Source: UBA7398 sp964632545 (GTDB lineage: Bacteria > Actinomycetota > Actinomycetes > Nanopelagicales > Nanopelagicaceae). From it: a DNA stretch of 50,808 nt. This document shows, piece by piece, positions 42,797 to 50,237 of this stretch (within the stretch, counting starts at the first letter, position 1; each line of letters opens with the position of its first letter). The position numbers were made by a program, and so were the translations under genes. The notes under the pieces were generated by a model. It worked only from the letters and a program-made list of their open reading frames with translations, searched no databases and was not told the DNA's origin. The stretch lies in assembly GCA_964632545.1 (NCBI GenBank), contig CAZWBQ010000010.1, forward strand, positions 1-50,808, read 5' to 3'.

Positions 42797-43690
42797 ATGA
42801 CTGACGGCAAAACTTGGGGTGTGACGATTGCAGTCCTATTAGGAGTGCTGATTTTTGATTTGCTGTTAGCAATTAAGAATCGTAAACGCGAAACCACCCT
42901 AAAAGAAGCAGCGTTTTGGACATTTTTTTATGTAATTGCGGCGGTACTTTTTGGGTTAAATTTACAATTTAACGGAATAGCTGGCCACGGCGAGGAATTC
43001 TTTGCTGGTTGGTTAACTGAGTACTCACTATCCGTTGATAATGTTTTCATCTTTATAATTCTCCTGGCAAATTTAAATGTAAAAAAAGAGAGCGCGCAGC
43101 TAATACTTTTGGCTGGCATAGCGATTGCTTTGGTTTTAAGAGGTATTTTCATCGCTCTTGGCTCTGCTTTAATCTCTAAATTCTCTGCAGCATTCTTTAT
43201 TTTCGCAGTAATTTTGATAGCCACTGCTTGGAAGCTAATAAAAGAAAAGCACGGCGATGAAAAAGTTTATAAAGAAGGTCGGGTAATCACCGCGCTTCGC
43301 AAGCGTGGCGCTTCAACTTTCACAATTGCATTAGTGGCGGTCGGAACCACGGATCTAATATTTGCACTTGACTCAATACCTGCGATTTTTGGTTTAACTA
43401 AAGATCCCTACATCGTATTTACCGCGAACGCGTTTGCGTTAATGGGACTCCGCCAACTTTATTTCTTATTGGCAGGTTTAGTTGACCGTTTAATTTATCT
43501 ATCTAAAGGTTTGGCGGTAATTCTCGGATTTATTGGTTTTAAATTGTTCATAGAAGGCTTGCATGGTGTGGGCATCCATAAAATCGGTTTCTATGAAATT
43601 CCTCATATCTCACTTGCGATTAGTCTTGGTGTAATTGGGGCTGCGTTATCTGTTACTACTTTGATTAGTTTAACCGCGACGCGGAAGTAA
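42797..43690 (+). CDS. TerC family membrane protein (copy 2)
   Basis: A 297-residue paralogue of the protein at 39007, the same length and topology (about nine helices), with FFAGWLTEYSLSVDNVFIFIILL and FALDSIPAIFGLTKDPYIVFTANAFALMGLRQLYF. The acidic metal-site residues are kept. N-terminal and C-terminal segments differ strongly from copy 1, so the duplication is old. A Mn2+ or other metal transport role is inferred from Alx. The 3' end overlaps the convergent SulP-like fragment by 21 bp. Confidence 0.9.
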   Translation: MTDGKTWGVTIAVLLGVLIFDLLLAIKNRKRETTLKEAAFWTFFYVIAAVLFGLNLQFNGIAGHGEEFFAGWLTEYSLSVDNVFIFIILLANLNVKKESAQLILLAGIAIALVLRGIFIALGSALISKFSAAFFIFAVILIATAWKLIKEKHGDEKVYKEGRVITALRKRGASTFTIALVAVGTTDLIFALDSIPAIFGLTKDPYIVFTANAFALMGLRQLYFLLAGLVDRLIYLSKGLAVILGFIGFKLFIEGLHGVGIHKIGFYEIPHISLAISLGVIGAALSVTTLISLTATRK

Positions 43691-43912
43691 TTTTTTTAAT
43701 ACCAAATGGGTTAATAAACCTATTACCAATCCCCAAATTAAATCGATCGCAAGTACGGAAGCAGCCCCAGACCCAGTGGTAATTCCAAACCCTAGGGCAA
43801 GCGGTAGCGCTACCACGCCAACGGTAATTCCAGCAATTAAATCGTAGCGAAAATTTTTCTTAAACGGTCTATAGTCATTTTTAGAAGGGAAAAATTCAGT
43901 GAAGAACGCCAT
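43670..43912 (-). CDS. SulP-like N-terminal fragment (80 residues), probable remnant
   Basis: Residues about 14-50 (PFKKNFRYDLIAGITVGVVALPLALGFGITTGSGAAS) match the entry of SulP inorganic-anion transporters, including the first helix with its VALPLALxFGI pattern. A full SulP protein has some 450-560 residues and 14 segments; this one stops after one further hydrophobic helix (LAIDLIWGLVIGLLTHLVL) and KKLLPRRG. It could be a decayed transporter reduced to an open frame, or a new two-helix protein built from it. It overlaps terC copy 2 by 21 bp at the 3' end. Confidence 0.5.
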   Translation of the reverse strand: MAFFTEFFPSKNDYRPFKKNFRYDLIAGITVGVVALPLALGFGITTGSGAASVLAIDLIWGLVIGLLTHLVLKKLLPRRG

Positions 43913-44000
43913 CAGAGTTTCAGTTTACTCGGAAATTTCTCACTTTAAAACCATTGAATTTTGGAATATAAGTGCTAACTTTGAAATATAGGAGGCGGCA

Positions 44001-44339
44001 ATGGAAATAATCTTGCGCATCAGAAATGCGAGTATTGCTGAAGATTTCAAAGCAATTACTCATGAAAAATTGGAAAGTTTAAGTAGGTTTAATGTAAAAA
44101 TAGATCGTATCGAGTTAGAAGTATTGCATGAAACTAATCCTAAGTTTGGCAAAAAATCGCATAAAATAGTTTTGACTTCTAAAGGCAGTGGACCTTTATT
44201 AAGGTCGGAGGCTTCTGGGTTTAATGATTTAGCCGCATTTGATAATGCCATTACGAATTTAGAATTACAAATTCGCAAAATTCATGAAAAATCAAAGGAT
44301 AAATCGCGCGGAACCATTCGCAATAAAACTATAAATTGA
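44001..44339 (+). CDS. hpf: Ribosome hibernation promoting factor, short form
   Basis: A 112-residue HPF/RaiA (YfiA) protein: MEIILRIRNASIAEDFKAITHEKLESLSRF, IDRIELEVLHETNPKF and the helix LAAFDNAITNLELQIRKIHEKSKDK. The basic second helix binds the 30S decoding region during starvation. The long-form C-terminal dimerisation domain normal in actinobacterial HPF is absent. A strong AGGAGG (43991-43996) sets the start. In most actinobacteria hpf sits between comF and secA; here it has moved about 14 kb away. It converges on the next gene with 2 nt between stops. Confidence 0.85.
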   Translation: MEIILRIRNASIAEDFKAITHEKLESLSRFNVKIDRIELEVLHETNPKFGKKSHKIVLTSKGSGPLLRSEASGFNDLAAFDNAITNLELQIRKIHEKSKDKSRGTIRNKTIN

Positions 44340-44341
44340 GA

Positions 44342-44854
44342 TTATTTTAGATATTTTATAGCTGATTCATAGGTGTCATAAAAAGCTGAATTCCAAACAC
44401 CGGAATTCGGATCAAACATCTGCCCACTGATCTCGCCTTGCCCGAGTAAGAAGTCAATACTGGATTGGGCGTCAGTAGTTACTGCCGAAAGTTGAGTTTT
44501 AAAATCCGATGTTAAGCATTCGGTATGAGCGGCCATTTCTTCATAAATTCGTAAATCTGATTGCAAAACAGCAATCGCTTCACTGGCAAGGGTTTTAACC
44601 AATGCAATTGTGTGAGTTTTGTCTGATAGACCAGTTTGATATTTCAATACATCTGAATGATAAGTCACCCAACTTGTCTTCCCAGAAACCTCTTCCGAAA
44701 GAATGAATTTTTTTAATTCTGAACATTCTTGAATTTGTGATTGAGAATTAGGGTTTTTGTTCGGGAAAAAATGGATTGTTCCCCAAATAGAACTAACTGA
44801 AAAAATTACCAGAAACGGTAGCAGTAACCAATAAATTGGCTTAGTTGACTTCAT
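44342..44854 (-). CDS. Hypothetical membrane-anchored extracytoplasmic protein
   Basis: A 170-residue protein with one N-terminal hydrophobic helix (about 7-28, YWLLLPFLVIFSVSSIWGTI) and an alpha-helical extracytoplasmic remainder. Two cysteines (44 and 113) may form a disulphide. No lipobox and no recognised domain. It is divergent from the cytochrome b operon with 125 bp between the two starts, so joint regulation is possible. Nothing in the sequence gives a function. Confidence 0.55.
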   Translation of the reverse strand: MKSTKPIYWLLLPFLVIFSVSSIWGTIHFFPNKNPNSQSQIQECSELKKFILSEEVSGKTSWVTYHSDVLKYQTGLSDKTHTIALVKTLASEAIAVLQSDLRIYEEMAAHTECLTSDFKTQLSAVTTDAQSSIDFLLGQGEISGQMFDPNSGVWNSAFYDTYESAIKYLK

Positions 44855-44943
44855 TCGCTAATTATTACAGAGGACCTTATTAAGTGCCACCTCTCCAATA
44901 TGCACTCGTTGAACTTGAGTTGCTGGTCTACTGTCGAGCAGAT

Positions 44944-44963
44944 GAAGAATTTCTAGATTCTTC
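44944..44963. promoter_or_regulatory. Inverted repeat upstream of the cytochrome b operon
   Basis: GAAGAAT (44944-44950) and ATTCTTC (44957-44963) are perfect reverse complements around TTCTAG. The element ends 16 nt before the ATG at 44980, in the right place for an operator or a 5'-leader hairpin. If the gene started at GTG 44884 it would instead be coding. Confidence 0.35.
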
Positions 44964-44979
44964 AAGAAAAGAGAAAAGA

Positions 44980-45153
44980 ATGTCAGGCTTTTTCTTCGAT
45001 TTTATGAATAAAGCTGCTACATATTTAAAGTGGGGTTGGATACAGATATCAATCTCAAATTTGATTGTGATTTTGCTGATGTTGTTAATTTTTGCCTTAG
45101 CGGTAATTATGCCGTTTCCTAAGGGTCGTGGCTCTAAGACCGGTGGTAATTAA
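44980..45153 (+). CDS. Single-pass membrane subunit of the cytochrome b operon
   Basis: A 57-residue protein: a short amphipathic start MSGFFFDFMNKAATYLKWG, one hydrophobic helix (about 20-43, ISISNLIVILLMLLIFALAVIM), then PFPKGRGSKTGGN on the other side. An in-frame GTG at 44884 with an AGAGGAC ribosome-binding site would add 32 residues, but those codons (CTC, CTG, GTC, TAC) differ from the A/T-ending codons of the window, so the ATG is preferred. It lies 2 nt before the cytochrome b gene. Small single-helix subunits are common in b-type cytochrome complexes; this family is not recognised. Confidence 0.6.
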   Translation: MSGFFFDFMNKAATYLKWGWIQISISNLIVILLMLLIFALAVIMPFPKGRGSKTGGN

Positions 45154-45155
45154 TT

Positions 45156-45776
45156 ATGAGTGAAATGTGGACTGCAAAACTTAGAAAGGCATGGCAGAAA
45201 AATTTACCAATTGATAAATTATTACCAGACGATCAGCCAGCATATGTAGCATCTTGGATTTATGTTTTTGGGGTTTTAACTCTTGCCGCTCTTGCAGTAA
45301 TTATTGCATCCGGAGTGGTTTTGGCATTTGAAGGTCCAGCTTGGTATCACACTTCTATCCCTGGGCATTTTACAAATAGTTTGCATTTCTGGAGCGTTCA
45401 ACTTTTCTTTGTCTTCATGGTGGTTCACTTGTGGGGAAAGTTTTGGATGGCTGCCTGGCGTGGCCGAAGATTGATGACTTGGATGACTGGAGCGGTAGCT
45501 TTTGTAGCATCGATAGCAACTGCATTTACTGGATATCTTGTTCAAACTAATTTTGACTCCCAATGGATTAGTTTTGAAGCAAAAGATGGGTTTAACTCCG
45601 TCGGAGTTGGAGCTTGGTTTACGGTTACAAATCTTGGGCAGATGCTTTTATTACATGTTGCCTTCTTGCCATTGATACTCGGTGTTATAACTCTGATACA
45701 TGTTCTCTTAGTGCGAAAAAAGGGCGTAGTGCCACCGATCGATGCCTTTAATGCGATTAATAGTGGGGTGAAGTGA
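45156..45776 (+). CDS. Cytochrome b6-type membrane protein (four helices)
   Basis: A 206-residue protein equal to the N-terminal, haem-carrying half of cytochrome b. Four hydrophobic segments lie at about 33-57, 73-95, 107-130 and 155-185. The four haem ligands are present: His77 and His91 (13 residues between) on the second helix, and His167 and His182 (14 between) on the fourth, the spacing of b6-type proteins. The glycine-rich turns around FTGYLVQTNFDSQW resemble the Qo side of cytochrome b. No C-terminal subunit IV, Rieske protein or cytochrome c is encoded nearby. It sits between a single-helix protein and the 318-residue partner, joined by 2-nt spacing and a TGATG overlap. Confidence 0.82.
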   Translation: MSEMWTAKLRKAWQKNLPIDKLLPDDQPAYVASWIYVFGVLTLAALAVIIASGVVLAFEGPAWYHTSIPGHFTNSLHFWSVQLFFVFMVVHLWGKFWMAAWRGRRLMTWMTGAVAFVASIATAFTGYLVQTNFDSQWISFEAKDGFNSVGVGAWFTVTNLGQMLLLHVAFLPLILGVITLIHVLLVRKKGVVPPIDAFNAINSGVK

Positions 45777-46732
45777 TGAAAAGTAAATCGGAAAACTTTG
45801 ATGCAACACCTTGGCAAGGTCGGACTCGCAAATATGACATTATCAAAGAGGGCGTTATTGCACTGCTAGTTGTTTCATTAGTAACGCTCTCCTTATCTGC
45901 ATTTTTGGGATCGCCCGATGAAAAGCCGTTAACATTCAAGAATTGGGCAACTACCAACGCTGATAATTTTTATGTGACTGCAGTTCAAGAACTTGCTGGA
46001 ACAAGTGGAACTGCAACTTATGGTGCTCCATATAACAAAAATGGGGATGGTCTAAATGTTGGGCCACTCTGGCTGCAGAAATGGGCTGGGGTAACTCACA
46101 AGATTGATACGGTAAATGATTTTGTGGTTGCACCGCTGTCAACGCAAGTACTTTCAACTGAGATTGCATCTGCGTTAGCTACTTGGAATGCAGCAACAGA
46201 TTCAGTTAAATCTGGTTGGGCAGTTGCTTACGACGACGCCATTACAAAAGCTGAAGGAAAATTGAGTGCAGTACCTGCAGGCGCATATGGACCAGTTCCG
46301 GCACTTGCAACCGGATTAACTAACATGGCTAAATCAGGTGGACTAGATGCTGCGCTGCTTTCCCAAGGCGGCTTCTTCCAAACTGACAACACCAAGCAGA
46401 TTCTTTTCTTCGGTGATGGTGCATATCTTGACGATGCTGGTACTGCAGCTAATCTACAAGGTGGTACTTGGGGAATGATGAATGAAACTGGAAGGTATCC
46501 AGGCCAGGCTTGGCTCTGGCTTTACTCTTTCTGGTATCAAATTCCGCCATTCAATAATGAAGAGTCAAAACCTATTGGCGCAAATGCCGATGCATACATT
46601 CTCTTTATTATGGGCGGAATGTCATTAGGTTTAATTTTAATGCCGTTAATTCCTGGAATTCGATCGCTCCCAATGCGAATTCCAATCCATCGCAGGATTT
46701 GGCGCAGGTATTACGAAGAAGAAGGCTTATAA
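45776..46732 (+). CDS. Two-helix extracytoplasmic partner of the cytochrome b protein
   Basis: A 318-residue protein not assigned to a known family. One helix (about 23-44), a large predicted extracytoplasmic domain (about 45-270), a second helix (about 273-294) and a basic cytosolic end PIHRRIWRRYYEEEGL. It contains no cysteine, so no c-haem or Fe-S cluster. Segments such as YSFWYQIPPF just before the second helix faintly recall the PEWY region of subunit IV; this is only a resemblance. Start: ATG 45776 overlaps the cytochrome b stop as TGATG; GTG 45773 is the alternative. It ends 11 nt before a strong hairpin. Confidence 0.65.
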   Translation: MKSKSENFDATPWQGRTRKYDIIKEGVIALLVVSLVTLSLSAFLGSPDEKPLTFKNWATTNADNFYVTAVQELAGTSGTATYGAPYNKNGDGLNVGPLWLQKWAGVTHKIDTVNDFVVAPLSTQVLSTEIASALATWNAATDSVKSGWAVAYDDAITKAEGKLSAVPAGAYGPVPALATGLTNMAKSGGLDAALLSQGGFFQTDNTKQILFFGDGAYLDDAGTAANLQGGTWGMMNETGRYPGQAWLWLYSFWYQIPPFNNEESKPIGANADAYILFIMGGMSLGLILMPLIPGIRSLPMRIPIHRRIWRRYYEEEGL

Positions 46733-46743
46733 GCGCGTACTCG

Positions 46744-46790
46744 AAAGTACCCATGGTTTAAGGCTATTCTTAAATCATGGGTACTTTTTC
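46744..46790 (+). terminator. Intrinsic terminator hairpin of the cytochrome b operon, overlapping the next gene's start
   Basis: AAAGTACCCATG (46744-46755) pairs with CATGGGTACTTT (46776-46787). A G/T wobble and TTTAAG/CTTAAA (46757-46762/46769-46774) extend it to 19 pairs around a 6-nt loop. The 3' arm continues into a T-run (TTTTT, 46785-46789). It begins 11 nt after the operon's last stop codon. The ATG of the next gene (46777) lies inside the 3' arm. Confidence 0.7.
46765..46770 (+). promoter_or_regulatory. -10 element inside the hairpin loop, for the gene at 46777
   Basis: TATTCT occupies the loop and inner arm of the terminator hairpin and ends 6 nt before the ATG at 46777, the same spacing as at other leaderless genes here. 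A transcript begun at the ATG would lack the 5' arm and could not form the hairpin. Confidence 0.45.
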
Positions 46791-47169
46791 TAATCTCAAT
46801 AATAAAATTGCTTCAAAAATAACAGCTGGAGTAAGCACGATGTGGTGTGCTTATATATTTGCTGCAATTGCGTTGATTTCACTTCCTAACGCAATTAAAA
46901 GTGGCGATACGATTGTAATTGTTTCTTGGATTGCGCAAACATTTTTGCAACTTGTATTGCTATCAATAATTATGGTTGGGCAGAGCGTTCAATCTAAAAG
47001 TGTCGAAGAGAAAATAAATGAAACGCATGCCGCCAGTTTGGGTGAATTTGAATTGGCAAAAGAAGCGCGTGCCATTGCCAATCAAGAATTAGCTGAATTA
47101 AAGCTCTTATCGAAAGAGATGCATCGGGTAATCAGAGACCTTGAGACGAGAATTACGCCCGAGAAATAG
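46777..47169 (+). CDS. Small membrane protein with C-terminal coiled coil
   Basis: A 130-residue protein with two hydrophobic helices (about 22-40 and 45-68: MWCAYIFAAIALISLPNAI and TIVIVSWIAQTFLQLVLLSIIMVGQ) and a charged helical tail (about 75-127) with heptad character (ELAKEARAIANQELAELKLLSKEMHRVIRDLETRI). Similar proteins occur in many actinobacteria without known function. The ATG at 46777 is embedded in the terminator stem; ATG 46840, preceded by TGGAG, is a shorter alternative lacking the first 21 residues. Confidence 0.65.
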   Translation: MGTFSNLNNKIASKITAGVSTMWCAYIFAAIALISLPNAIKSGDTIVIVSWIAQTFLQLVLLSIIMVGQSVQSKSVEEKINETHAASLGEFELAKEARAIANQELAELKLLSKEMHRVIRDLETRITPEK

Positions 47170-47180
47170 CGGCTCTAAGT

Positions 47181-47186
47181 TAGGCT
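47181..47186 (+). promoter_or_regulatory. -10 element of a leaderless promoter for argG
   Basis: TAGGCT lies 6 nt before the argG ATG (47193). There is no ribosome-binding site in the 23-bp gap. Confidence 0.45.
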
Positions 47187-47192
47187 ACCCCC

Positions 47193-48536
47193 ATGTCAAA
47201 AGTTCTTGCATCGCTCCCAGTTGGCGAAAAAGTCGGAATCGCATTCTCTGGCGGACTCGATACTTCAGTAGCAGTTGCTTGGATGCGCGAGAAAGGTGCG
47301 ATCCCTTGCACCTATACCGCAGACCTCGGTCAATATGACGAACCAGATATTGCTTCAGTTCCAGACCGCGCCAAAGCTTATGGCGCAGAAATATCACGGT
47401 TAGTTGATTGCCGACTTTCACTTGTTGAAGAAGGTTTTGCCGCGATTGCCTGCGGGGCATTTCATATTAGAACTGGCGGAAAACAATATTTCAACACCAC
47501 CCCACTTGGTCGCGCCGTAACCGGAACGCTATTAGTACGTGCCATGTTGCAAGATGGCGTTTCAATTTGGGGGGATGGCTCAACATATAAAGGTAACGAC
47601 ATTGAGCGTTTCTATCGGTACGGCCTTTTGGCTAATCCAAAACTTAGAATCTACAAACCATGGTTAGATGCAGATTTCGTTGCTGAACTTGGTGGTCGAA
47701 AAGAGATGTCCGAGTGGTTAGCTAACCATAAGTTGCCTTATCGAGACAGCGTTGAAAAAGCTTATTCAACCGATGCAAACATTCTAGGCGCAACTCATGA
47801 AGCAAAAACTTTGGAACTCCTTGAAACTTCAATTGAAATCGTCGAACCAATAATGGGAGTTAAATTCTGGGATCCAAAAGTTTCTATCGAAAGTGAAGAC
47901 GTTCGAATTGGATTTGTGCAAGGTCGACCAACCTCGATAAATGGCAAAGATTTTAAAGACTCAGTCGCGCTAATGAACGAAGCAAATTCTGTAGGTGGCA
48001 GACACGGACTTGGTATGTCAGACCAGATTGAAAATCGAATTATTGAAGCTAAAAGCCGTGGCATCTATGAAGCACCGGGCATGGCGCTCTTATTTATTGC
48101 TTATGAACGTTTAATTAGTGCTATCCACAACGAAGATACGATCGCGAATTATCATGCTGAAGGTCGTCGCTTAGGTCGATTGTTATATGAAGGCCGATGG
48201 CTAGATCCACAAGCGCTAATGCTTCGTGAATCGCTACAGAGATGGGTTGCTTCTGCAGTTACGGGAGAAGTAACAATTCGACTTCGTCGAGGCGATGATT
48301 ACTCAATAATTAACACAACCGGTCCATCTTTTAGCTACCACCCAGATAAATTATCGATGGAACGAACTGACGGCGCAGCATTTGGACCAGTCGATCGAAT
48401 TGGGCAATTAACTATGCGAAATCTCGATATTGCAGATACTCGTGCCAAGTTAGAGCTATACAAAGCACAAGGACAACTTGGCGGTGGCCAATTTAAGTTA
48501 GTTGGCGAGATAGATAGCGGCGACTCAAAGAACTAA
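47193..48536 (+). CDS. argG: Argininosuccinate synthase (long, type 2 form)
   Basis: A 447-residue ATP-dependent ligase joining citrulline and aspartate in arginine synthesis. The PP-loop is AFSGGLDTSVAVAWM (about 18-32), followed by YTADLGQYDEPDI, FNTTPLGRAVTGTLLVRAM and GDGSTYKGNDIERFYRYGLL. Length and motifs match the E. coli-type subfamily (447 aa) rather than the roughly 400-residue type usual in actinobacteria. No other arg gene is near. Its stop codon is shared with the convergent GH84 gene through CTAA. Confidence 0.93.
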   Translation: MSKVLASLPVGEKVGIAFSGGLDTSVAVAWMREKGAIPCTYTADLGQYDEPDIASVPDRAKAYGAEISRLVDCRLSLVEEGFAAIACGAFHIRTGGKQYFNTTPLGRAVTGTLLVRAMLQDGVSIWGDGSTYKGNDIERFYRYGLLANPKLRIYKPWLDADFVAELGGRKEMSEWLANHKLPYRDSVEKAYSTDANILGATHEAKTLELLETSIEIVEPIMGVKFWDPKVSIESEDVRIGFVQGRPTSINGKDFKDSVALMNEANSVGGRHGLGMSDQIENRIIEAKSRGIYEAPGMALLFIAYERLISAIHNEDTIANYHAEGRRLGRLLYEGRWLDPQALMLRESLQRWVASAVTGEVTIRLRRGDDYSIINTTGPSFSYHPDKLSMERTDGAAFGPVDRIGQLTMRNLDIADTRAKLELYKAQGQLGGGQFKLVGEIDSGDSKN

Positions 48537-50155
48537 GCAGAAAGTTCAGTAATTAGCTCCTGCATTGGTCCAGCAAGTTGATCGCCAAATAAATTCTTTT
48601 TCGGTTCCTCTAATATTTCACGCAATTCGTGAAGTCGTGTGATCTCTTTTGCAGTACCTCGAATAATTTTCATCTCAGAATTAAAGGTACATTTTCTAAT
48701 TACTGCTCCTAATCCAGCAAGAACTTCTGCGCCAACTTTAAACTTGATTAACCATGGCGCAAGCTCACGAGAAATTGAAGGCATCGAATATCTCGAACTT
48801 TCAATTTGGTTTGCTGCTGCAATCATACTTTTTGCTTCATCTTCAAAAACTTTTGCAGATACTTCTAGTTCACCTTTTCGCCAAGCGGTTATGCCGGTAT
48901 TAAATACACGACGTAAGTCTGGGGCAGGATCGCCACCTAAACAAGAACCAAGGCTACATCGTAAAACTTTTCGTGCTGCTAACCGATCACTTTCATTTTG
49001 TATCAACCTTCGCAAACCACGTTCCCAAGAGATCTCTGGGTTGTAATCTTTGGAATTCCATAAATAATCTCCGATCGTAGAAACCGGAATTAGTGAAAGT
49101 TCGAATTGTGTCATGGGATTTGAAAGCAGTCCGATTGAGTGATTCTCTAACCCAACTTCTCTACCTTGTATTGGGGCAATGTGTAACGATTTAGCCATCG
49201 AACCATCGTTAACCGGGAAATTATCCCAGTAGAAAGGCGCGCGTTTAGTATCGTTTTTGAAGATTAGCGCATCGGAAATATCAAGGTATTCAGAGCAAAT
49301 TTGGCGCCCAGTCCACATCAAATTAATCCGTGAATCTAAGACCTCACCGAGCTCTTGCAAGTAAACGCTTGGCCCGCGACCGCTGTAGTGCATTGGGCAA
49401 ACGGTCATTACAACATTTGCGTTCTTCTTTAATAATCTTTGATAAACCTGGTTGGCAAAGTCGGCATGTGCCAGCGCAGTAGAGCTATATTTTTTAATGT
49501 CGGATTCAGTTTGCAACTCCCATGGAATGTCATCGTAAAGGAGGCCAATATGGGTCATGCCGATATCCATTAATTGTTCAAAACGAAAAGCCACCGCAGC
49601 TACATCGGCAAGATCCGAATAAGAGACCGATAACCCAGGTGAAACCGAAGATGAAACATTGATGCAATTAACTCGGCCAGCATCTACAAGTTTTTTCATT
49701 TCGGATAGAAAATCTTCTGCAAAAGGTAAGCGCCAGTTAAACCGTTGCCATGGTGAATCTTTAGGGGCGATCATAAAAAGGTTCATGCCGAAATCTGCAA
49801 ATCTAGTAACGCCACGAAGCCGTTCAGCTTGAGTCCATGGCGCTCCATAGAATCCTTCAATAACGCCACGGAATTGAAATGCTGGTGCTGATTCGAAATC
49901 AAAAGTTGGAGAGCTTTCTTCAACAAACCAAGTTTCAATTGCGTTTAAGGCCCATCTAATACTCGCATCAGTCGTGTAGTTAATTTTGCATGACGGATTG
50001 TTTCTGGTTGCAGATATATGAAAATGATCAAAACTTTTAGAGTTGCTTTTAATTAATTGAATTGAATTTAAAAAAAAGTTTGTAGCTCTTGTCGTAAGAA
50101 AGGCTTCGATTATTTCGACTTGATTTGCACTGGCTCCAGATATAGAACTTTTCAT
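48533..50155 (-). CDS. GH84-family beta-N-acetylglucosaminidase-like enzyme, cytoplasmic
   Basis: A 540-residue glycoside hydrolase of the O-GlcNAcase family. An N-terminal GH20b-like domain (about 1-90) is followed by a TIM barrel opening with FQFRGVIEGFYGAPWTQAER. The adjacent catalytic aspartates are in HIGLLYDDIPWEL (about residues 208-209), and FYWDNFPVNDG is also conserved. The C-terminal 150 residues are helical. No signal peptide is visible, so it should act inside the cell, unlike most secreted bacterial GH84 enzymes. ATG 50155 is preferred over TTG 50164. Possible substrates are GlcNAc-containing muropeptides or glycoconjugates taken up or recycled. Confidence 0.85.
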   Translation of the reverse strand: MKSSISGASANQVEIIEAFLTTRATNFFLNSIQLIKSNSKSFDHFHISATRNNPSCKINYTTDASIRWALNAIETWFVEESSPTFDFESAPAFQFRGVIEGFYGAPWTQAERLRGVTRFADFGMNLFMIAPKDSPWQRFNWRLPFAEDFLSEMKKLVDAGRVNCINVSSSVSPGLSVSYSDLADVAAVAFRFEQLMDIGMTHIGLLYDDIPWELQTESDIKKYSSTALAHADFANQVYQRLLKKNANVVMTVCPMHYSGRGPSVYLQELGEVLDSRINLMWTGRQICSEYLDISDALIFKNDTKRAPFYWDNFPVNDGSMAKSLHIAPIQGREVGLENHSIGLLSNPMTQFELSLIPVSTIGDYLWNSKDYNPEISWERGLRRLIQNESDRLAARKVLRCSLGSCLGGDPAPDLRRVFNTGITAWRKGELEVSAKVFEDEAKSMIAAANQIESSRYSMPSISRELAPWLIKFKVGAEVLAGLGAVIRKCTFNSEMKIIRGTAKEITRLHELREILEEPKKNLFGDQLAGPMQELITELSA

Positions 50156-50237
50156 GCATTCCAATCTGTTCTCTAGAGTCTTGGTTTAGAGTTTTATGCC
50201 TCGCAGTATTAGTTTAGTTTAGTTATTAGTGCATTAA

